Below, piece by piece: positions 57,908 through 64,000 of a stretch of DNA of 64,000 nt (its first letter is position 1; each line of letters opens with the position of its first letter). The stretch comes from Sphagnum compactum. Lineage: Eukaryota; Bryophyta; Sphagnopsida; Sphagnales. The notes under the pieces are model-generated. The model saw only the letters and a program-made list of their open reading frames with translations, did no database searches and was not told where the DNA came from. The stretch is from assembly GCA_965153455.1 (NCBI GenBank), contig OZ234495.1, positions 20,580,875 to 20,644,874 of the forward strand, in the 5' to 3' direction. Both the position numbers and the translations under genes were made by a program.

Positions 57908-59480
57908 CCTGATGTGAACAAATCTGCAAAATTACCACCTCTGTGACAACATCACAATGAGAAACTTTAGTCACTAAAATTAGATGATGTAAAAGAAACA
58001 TGTAGGAGAAACCTACTTCCCAAGATGCTTACAAATTTCGATGGTCGAAAGCTAAAAAGACCTGACCATTCTGAAGCTTTGTAATGACCCATGCCCAGAA
58101 ATTGATGGGTATGGGTCAACGCTTCTAATTTTTTAGGAGGTGTTGATTGAGATTATGAAAAGATTACTTGATAAACTTCATATTTGATAACAAATTAACA
58201 ATAGTATTGGTCTATGAGCGCATAGTGAAATAGTTTTTGTGGCCTATTTGTAAAGAGGTTATTTCATGAAAAGCACATCGATGCACGGAGCCATCAAATG
58301 AAACGCACCGTGATAGTATTGAAGAGGTTGTACGACTTCCTATTTTTGAATCCTTTCCGCTTTTACAACAATGTATACTTGAATCCTTTCTTCGAGGAAA
58401 TACCTAAAAGCTGCATCCAATGCACAAGAAAGAATTGAACCATCTCTTCAAGGAGTAGCCGGAGACATCCAATGTGCAACTACAACACAAGTGTAGCAAT
58501 TAATCGTTAAACTAGATTGAATAAAAAAATATCAACAGTTAGATCACGTGCCAAAACACTAAACCCAAAACATTGTAGACCAAGCTTCATGTTTGAGTTA
58601 CCGGTGGAAGGCAGATGAGATCTGAGTATTGCGAGCGAGAGTTGCCGAATCGCGTGGACGTTAGGCCCTCTACGCAATAATGCAGTGCGTTGTACGTAAG
58701 AAAGTGGTACAAAGCAAGCAAGTTGATGAACTTGGAGGTTACTGACGCACTAATCTTTCGGGGAAGCGGAAGTGTGCGTTACGTGGTAGACAGAAGTTCA
58801 GTCGATGTAGTAAGCAAGCATCACAAATCGATGTATGAAATCTGTTCCGAGAGCGGCTGCAAGAGAAATCTGAATCACGTGTACTGCAGTGGTCGTAGTA
58901 GACAACAAACAATATCTCAGAAAGTGACAGAACTATACAAGCTGCTAGACAGAACAGACATGAGAGACACCAGAATACCAAAGAAGAGAAGGAGCTGTTT
59001 TTTGTTCGCATGCTTCAACTGTACAACTCTAGATTCACATTTGAGTTGAACGGAGTATAATACTCGTATTGAGTTAAAGCTAGATGGATCCGAGTGGAGC
59101 ACAATGTTGGGTGGTCATGGGCAGCGCTAAATTAAGAATGACGACACTTCAAGACTGGATTGCGGATGTAGATCACATGGAAGCCAGGAAGAATACGAAT
59201 CTTGTGGGAATACGCAATTGCGGCAGCTGTTAGAATTGCCCGCATGTGAAAAAGCCAGGGGTCTAAGTGAGAAAGAACGAAGAGAAATGGCAAGAAAGCA
59301 TGTGGGGATAAAACAATAATGTCGACTGGAAGATACAAAAAAACATGCTGGAAACAACAAAGGAAAGAAGAGAGGTCGCGAGGGGGATGGAGACGAGCAG
59401 GAAGTGAGAAAGCGTAAGAAAGAGGGAAGATGTTAGGGAAGATCGTGAGAGGTAGAGGAGAACGCTGGGAGGCTCTGAGC
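57908..59480. other. Upstream flank of DUF247 gene 2
   Basis: Conserved with 35725-37090. It is expected to hold the promoter. A short insertion (about 58478-58500) is absent from copy 1. ORFs here are not conserved between the copies. Confidence 0.55.
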
Positions 59481-59529
59481 ATGAGTGTCTCTGCTTGAGG
59501 GGAGTGGCCATTCGGCTCTTAAAAAGACC

Positions 59530-59562
59530 TCTCCTCCCCCTCCCCTCCCCCCCCCCCCCCCA
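59530..59562. repeat. C-rich homopolymer tract
   Basis: CCCCTCCCCTCCCC followed by an uninterrupted C run of about 14. Similar C runs occur at 37240-37250 and about 11370. Confidence 0.9.
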
Positions 59563-59693
59563 TTTTGTCGGTTTTTTCCATGATGCCTAGTGGGCATCCT
59601 GACGGAGGAAAAAAAACTACAAATTAATATAATATAATAAAGGCAAGGCTGTGGGCTTTACCGGATTGACTCCACCTCCCATGGACACCCTTA

Positions 59694-60063
59694 GAGCATA
59701 CCCACTGGTGCTGAGTATGCAACCCTCCAGAATTATTTCTCCTATCCAAGTTTAGTTATTTACTTTTTTGTAATCCCGCCTATAAAACTGAAAGGGGGGA
59801 CTGCAAACAGCTGGTAAGTACTAATAGCAAGCCACCTGGACCAATCATTGTGAATGGATAATCAGGGAGCACTGTGGGTTCATATTTATTACACTCTTCT
59901 CTAGCACGTGCAGAGCTATGCCGCCCTTTTTTACCAAAATAAGCTGAGAAAATATGTAGGAGAAAAACTATTTTCCTGCACCAAATCGGCACTATTTGTT
60001 GATTTTTCTTTATCCAATTTTAATGTGAAGTGTGTCATATACTAAGCACTGGTGGGGATGCTC
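59694..60063. mobile_element. Tourist-type (PIF/Harbinger) MITE, 370 bp, TTA target-site duplication
   Basis: The left end is GAGCATACCCACTGGTGCT and the right end, reverse-complemented, is GAGCATCCCCACCAGTGCT. The terminal inverted repeats extend imperfectly to about 26 bp. TTA flanks both sides (59691-59693 and 60064-60066), the diagnostic target-site duplication of the PIF/Harbinger superfamily. There is no coding capacity, so mobility would need a transposase in trans. Confidence 0.92.
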
Positions 60064-60094
60064 TTATTTCAGTATAGGTAGCAAGTCCTTTCCA

Positions 60095-60175
60095 TATTGG
60101 CAAGATTTTCCACTCCTTTCCATGGTCGCTTTGCTTTTGGGATTTTCAGCATTCTGTACCTTGGGTCTAGAAAAA
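60095..60175. repeat. Dispersed repeat family E, partial copy
   Basis: GGCAAGATTTTCC, TTTGCTTTTGGGATTTTCAGC and TACCTTGGG match the units at 61855-62400. Confidence 0.65.
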
Positions 60176-60719
60176 CGCATGTCAAAGTTCAGGCAAGTTG
60201 GAGAGTTTCATGCTGCAGTAAGCACTATAGGGTATCCCACCTTGTCACCATGCATTCAAATTGTCAAAGTAGTGTTGGAAGACAATCCCAGTAGTTGAAC
60301 GTACAAGTGATTCCCATCTGATGAAAAATGAGGTGCCTAAATAATAGGTTGCAAGCATCTATTGAACTTTTTGAAGTTAGCAGCAATCATCAAACCTAGT
60401 CATTCCATTTATTCTCGCATAAAGCACTCAGACAAATTTCTATTGGATATGGAGGGCACCTTATACTTGTGAATATACCTCCTTTTGAAGAGGAAGGATC
60501 TTACACCTACTATTTAAAAACACAAAGGATCTTAGGCCTACTTACATGTGGTAAGGTCCCTACAACTCCTAAAGAGTAAGTGAAAGATCCCTCCCACTCC
60601 TACTTTGGTCATTACCTATGTATGTTTAGGCTAATGATGATGTTCACCTCGTGCTTTATGGTGGGTAAGGCACACAAAGTTGGATGGGGGGAGGGGGTGG
60701 GGAGGGAGGTGGGCATTTT

Positions 60720-60761
60720 CAAAATAAGGGCCGTACCTTGTCATCATACGCCCTTATTTTG
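60720..60761. repeat. Short perfect inverted repeat
   Basis: CAAAATAAGGGC (60720-60731) and GCCCTTATTTTG (60750-60761) form a 12-bp stem with an 18-nt loop. The left arm and its flank resemble the inverted repeat arm at 61245-61278. Confidence 0.85.
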
Positions 60762-61099
60762 CGTATGCCTGACATTGGGGCTCAACTGTACGTGTAAGGG
60801 GTTTGGGTGTCCAGTTCAGGCACCTTTTCATGTTTCTTCCTATGTGGGAACAGACAGCCAGCTTCTGTGCTTCAGTTGTAATGTGAACTGATAGTGGAGA
60901 GAACATGCTTTTGATGTGTGTCAACGTCGGGAACGGCTCCAGAACAAGCCCTAGTAGAGCACTTTACCCCCTGGGGCAATGGCAGCTTGCCCTTGCAATC
61001 TCGCCGCATTCCTAGGTGGAAGGGGCCCTACAGGTAGGTAGTACATGAAGTTTGGATACACACAATCTCTTGGTTTTGTCCACCAGACGGATATGGTTT

Positions 61100-61246
61100 G
61101 TTAACTCTGGTTAGCATGTTCCACATTTGAAAAGTGTTTTGTGAGCCACCAGAACATTTTTTTATCACACCAAAATCGATTAGGAGTTTTACATCTTCTG
61201 GGCTATTGATAAGGTCTCCAATGAGTTGAAGGTATTCTGTGTAGGG
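61100..61246 (-). pseudogene. Truncated DUF247 fragment
   Basis: The minus-strand frame reads YTEYLQLIGDLI..EDVKLLIDFGVI and NTFQMWNMLTRVN, matching DUF247 residues ~369-410 of the two full genes (FGEYLQLM..DVKHLIDCGVI..AFQMWSNL). Similarity stops abruptly on both sides, with the 5' side running into an inverted repeat. It keeps less than a tenth of the gene. Confidence 0.85.
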
Positions 61247-61353
61247 TAAAGCCATAGGGTGGGGGGCATTCTCAAAATAAGGGGCCTAGGACAAGGCGAT
61301 AGCCTGAGTCCAATCTCACATTTTGAGAATGTCCCCCACCCATGGGCTTTACC
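61245..61353. repeat. 34-bp inverted repeat next to the DUF247 fragment
   Basis: Arms 61245-61278 and 61320-61353 (GGTAAAGCC..TGGGGG.CATTCTCAAAAT and its complement) match at about 31 of 34 positions around a 41-nt loop. A related single arm lies near 60662-60731. Possible foldback element. Confidence 0.85.
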
Positions 61354-61480
61354 TATCGTAAAGCACAAGACACAAAATTTATCATGTACCAAACCTATGT
61401 AGATCGCGACATGTATGAATGGCAAAATTCTTATGCCTACTCTTCAATAGGGGAGAGTTCTTACACTTACAAGTAAGCAT

Positions 61481-61511
61481 AATTTCCCTCCCAATTTCTA
61501 GGAGGGAAATT
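61481..61511. repeat. 11-bp perfect hairpin
   Basis: AATTTCCCTCC and GGAGGGAAATT flank a 9-nt loop. No T run follows, and no gene ends nearby, so a terminator role is not supported. Confidence 0.8.
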
Positions 61512-61854
61512 GATGAATATAAGGTACCTTCCACATAGACAACATACACTTGCTTTACACAAGTGTATTGATTATGAACCAAAACCATAACCAAAACTTA
61601 TATTGGTACCTTTGCCTTGTTGAGTAAGGTCTCCTAGATTTAAAAATTAAGTTAGCTGAAGAAATGTTAAATTTAAACTCAAAGATCCTAATTTTATCTA
61701 AGTATCAGACATAAGATATTTGTACAAGCAACAAAAAATGATTTGAAATTTTTTTATTGAGACATCAACTTTGAGTCATGCACAATAATTAAAATAATGA
61801 TTAATTAATGACTTATTATTTTGTTCTTATTTTGCTAAACTCGTAACCTGAGGG

Positions 61855-62400
61855 GCTTTACTGACAGGTCTTTCTAATAGTGGCACAATTTTCCCCCGGT
61901 GTCATGTCCTGCCTTTGCTTGTAAGGCTCTTGGATTCTCACCCGGTCTAGCCTGGGCTGGGCCTCTCCCCCAGTTGTGGAACTTTTGGGACTTGTTGGAA
62001 AAAACTGTGTCGGTAGGTTATTTTGTTTTCTTAGCAGAGGACTTACCAGAATTGCTCCACCTCGTGTGGACCCTTCCTCCCGTAAAGCCCTTGGCACCAG
62101 GATTTACCGACCAGATCTTTCGAATATTAGCAAGATTTTCCCCCTTGTCTTTGCCTGCCTTAATTTCAAGGCTTTTGGATTCTCACCCTCATATCTACCT
62201 TGGGCCCATGGGGCTATCCCCCAGTTGTAGACTTTCGGGACTTGTCGGCAAAAATGTGTGTGTTTTTTGTTTTCTTTGCTGCGAGCATTACCCCAATCTG
62301 GCCCTTTGTTTTGGGATTCTCAGCCTTATTTACACTGGGCTTAGTCTGTCCCCACTTGTGGACATTTAGGACATGTTGGAATACAACTTGTGGGGGTTTT
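61855..62400. repeat. Dispersed repeat family E, tandem units
   Basis: Units beginning near 61855 and 62099, and a third truncated one near 62290, share TTTACYGACMRGTCTTTC, ATTTTCCCCC, CTTTTGGATTCTCACCC, CCCCCAGTTGT and GGGACTTGTYGG. Spacing is about 245 bp between the first two. Pro/Leu-rich frames across it are shadows. Confidence 0.8.
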
Positions 62401-62864
62401 GTTTTTCCCCAGACAAAGTCATGCAGTGCATGATTCTTGGCTGGAAGACCGACATGATGGGGCTGATGCTAGCCTTTCAATTCACAATGCCATTCAGCAT
62501 CACTCAAGGCCAAAATTTTCCTCGTTTTCCATACAATTTGGCCCAAACAGCTCTCTTCCAATTAGTCAGGTAAGTGAGCCACCAAGCAAGACACCAAGCT
62601 GATTTCAGGAAGCCCTGTCTTCTTGGAGAACATTCATATACTGCGTAGTACCTTGGCACTAATTTGTATTTGGACACCAGCAAGACATGCCCCAGTTGGG
62701 CAGTCAGGGAAAAAAGAAGTAGAGGATAGTTTTGTATTGTCTGCAATAAGGACCCATTAATAATTTACTGTCCTCCAAACAAGTTCGTGCCGGCTTGCTG
62801 ACATCTGTCTAGTGTACTGTTGGAGTCTGTGGTGTGGGTAAGGCTTGCACAAGTTTTGCATTAT

Positions 62865-63690
62865 TTTACACGACTTCAATGTTTTCCCAACTTGAGGTTG
62901 TGCTGACTGATTTGGCATGTGATGTACCTTCAAAATATTTATTCTTACACAACTTCAATGTTTTCCCAACTTGAGGTTGTGCTGACTGCTTTGGCATGTT
63001 ATGTACCTTCAAAATAATTATTCTTACACAACTTTAATGTTTTCCCAACTCGAGGTTGTGCTGACTGATTTGGCATGTTATGTACCTTCAAAATAATTAG
63101 TTTACACAACTTCAATGTTTTCCCAACTTTAGGTTGTGCTGACTGATTTGGCATGTTATGTACCTTCAAAATAATTAACCTTACACAACTTTAATGTTTT
63201 CCCAACTTTAGGTTGTGCTGAATGCTTTGGCATGTTATGTACCTTCAAAATAAATATTCTTACACAACTTTAATGTTTTCCCAACTTGAGGTTGTGCTGA
63301 CTGATTTGGCATGTTATGTACCTTAAAAATAATTACTTTACACAACTTCAATGTTTTCCCAACTTTAGGTTGTGTTCACTAATTTGGCACGTTATGTACC
63401 TTCAAAATAATTAACCTTACATAACTTTAATGTTTTCCCAACTTTAGGTTGTGCTGAATGCTTTGGCATGTTATGTACCTTCAAAATAATTAACCTTACA
63501 CAACTTTAATGTTTTCCCAACTTTAGGTTGTGCTGAATGCTTTGGCATGTTATGTACCTTCAAAATAATTAACCTTTAGGTTGTGTTCACTAATTTGGCA
63601 CGTTATGTACCTTCAAAATAATTATTCTTACACAACTTTAATGTTTTCCCAACTTGAGGTTGTGCTGACTGCTTTGGCATGTTTCTGGCA
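62865..63690. repeat. 79-bp tandem repeat array, about 11 units
   Basis: GTTTTCCCAACTT anchors at 62881, 62960, 63039, 63117, 63196, 63275, 63353, 63432, 63511 and 63643 give 78-79-bp spacing. The last interval (132 bp) holds one unit lacking its first ~26 bp. Each unit reads ACACAACTTTAATG, the anchor, AGGTTGTGCTGA, TTTGGCATGTTATGTACCTT and CAAAATAATTA. Three subtypes exist: CTGACTGATT, CTGAATGCTT and TTCACTAATT. The array is flanked by unrelated text. Confidence 0.95.
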
Positions 63691-64000
63691 GTATGTAGGA
63701 AGGGGTTGGGTGCAGGGTGATGGCCATTCACTGGTATAGACCCTTCTGGGTACTGGGATCACAAAAAGGTCCTGTGTTCAAACCCAATGTGTGCAGGTGA
63801 AACTCCCGCCACTGAAACTCTGGCAATGAGCTTGACTTGGGAGTGTCGATGGCTTGTCAGGTTGGCTGTGTTGTTTTTTGCCTTCAATATATACACATAT
63901 GTTATTTTTTCATTTATAGAAGTAGGTGAAAGCATGAGTTTTTATACTTCTTCTTTTGCCTTAAGATACTTTTTAATGTAAATGGCAAGGCGACAGTGTG
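63691..64000. other. Spacer after the 79-bp array
   Basis: A GTTCAAACCC word at about 63777 resembles a tRNA/SINE B-box, but no convincing A-box or tRNA fold was found. Otherwise nothing was recognised up to the window end. Confidence 0.4.

Larger units (their letters stand above)
55455..59480. repeat. Segmental duplication, copy 2 (contains DUF247 gene 2)
   Basis: Direct-orientation partner of 32605-37090, about 22 kb away. It lacks the ~700-bp stretch present in copy 1 near 33150-33880. The gene, its 3' flank and about 1.5 kb of upstream flank are all shared. Confidence 0.9.

Noticed and set aside
61028-61099. Extension of the DUF247 fragment to its downstream stop
   Set aside because: After RVNK the residues no longer resemble DUF247, so only 61100-61246 is kept as homologous.
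63770-63790. tRNA/SINE B-box (GTTCAAACCC)
   Set aside because: No proper A-box at the right distance and no cloverleaf; the similar word near 38115 also lacks support.
1-64000. CRISPR arrays, bacterial operons, phage or organelle insertions
   Set aside because: No spacer-repeat structure of that kind, no bacterial gene layout, and no recognised plastid or mitochondrial genes; all genes are plant nuclear genes.

Overview
The window is nuclear DNA from a land plant. It holds intron-rich plant housekeeping genes with GT-AG introns, a group 4 sulfate transporter, DUF247 proteins, plant-type telomere motifs (TTTAGGG) and many decayed plant transposons. Gene density is low and the spacers are full of repeats, so the genome is probably large (fern, lycophyte, gymnosperm or a large angiosperm). 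The species cannot be fixed from the sequence alone.

Layout. 0-2.5 kb: AT-rich spacer ending in two short-period tandem arrays. 2.87-7.56 kb (+): complete 12-exon PP2A scaffold subunit A gene (586 aa). 8.29-9.70 kb (-): complete 2-exon serpin (395 aa), convergent with the PP2A gene. 10-13 kb: spacer with a long foldback, a U2 snRNA 5'-end fragment and dispersed repeats. 13.1-20.6 kb (-): complete 17-exon SULTR4-type sulfate transporter (698 aa). 23.8-25.9 kb (-): complete 6-exon exosome cap subunit CSL4 (200 aa). 26.9-28.8 kb (+): intron-bearing pseudogene of chaperonin subunit CCT7. 30.6-31.05 kb (-): one-exon PP1 inhibitor-3 (PPP1R11/YPI1) gene. 32.6-37.1 kb: segment with an intact DUF247 gene (-). 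37-48 kb: repeat-rich region with a dead PIF/Harbinger transposase at 44.9-45.8 kb. 49.5-50.0 kb (+): GT14 glycosyltransferase pseudogene with a nonsense codon and a frameshift. 53-55.4 kb: tandem repeats and a dead Myb/SANT-like transposon ORF (-). 55.45-59.5 kb: second copy of the DUF247 segment, also with an intact ORF (-). 59.7-63.7 kb: a 370-bp Tourist-type MITE with TTA target-site duplications, a third DUF247 fragment, and an array of a 79-bp repeat.

The intact genes do unrelated housekeeping jobs (phosphatase scaffold, protease inhibition, vacuolar sulfate export, RNA decay, PP1 inhibition), and nothing suggests a shared pathway or cluster. The most dynamic features are the DUF247 duplication, with protein divergence concentrated in the middle of the ORF and a third fragment beside it, and the PIF/Harbinger material (transposase relic, Myb/SANT relic and MITE). 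I found no convincing new biological system. The best candidates for follow-up are the U2 5'-end insertion, the DUF247 pair, the long foldback at 10.3 kb and the pseudogenes.
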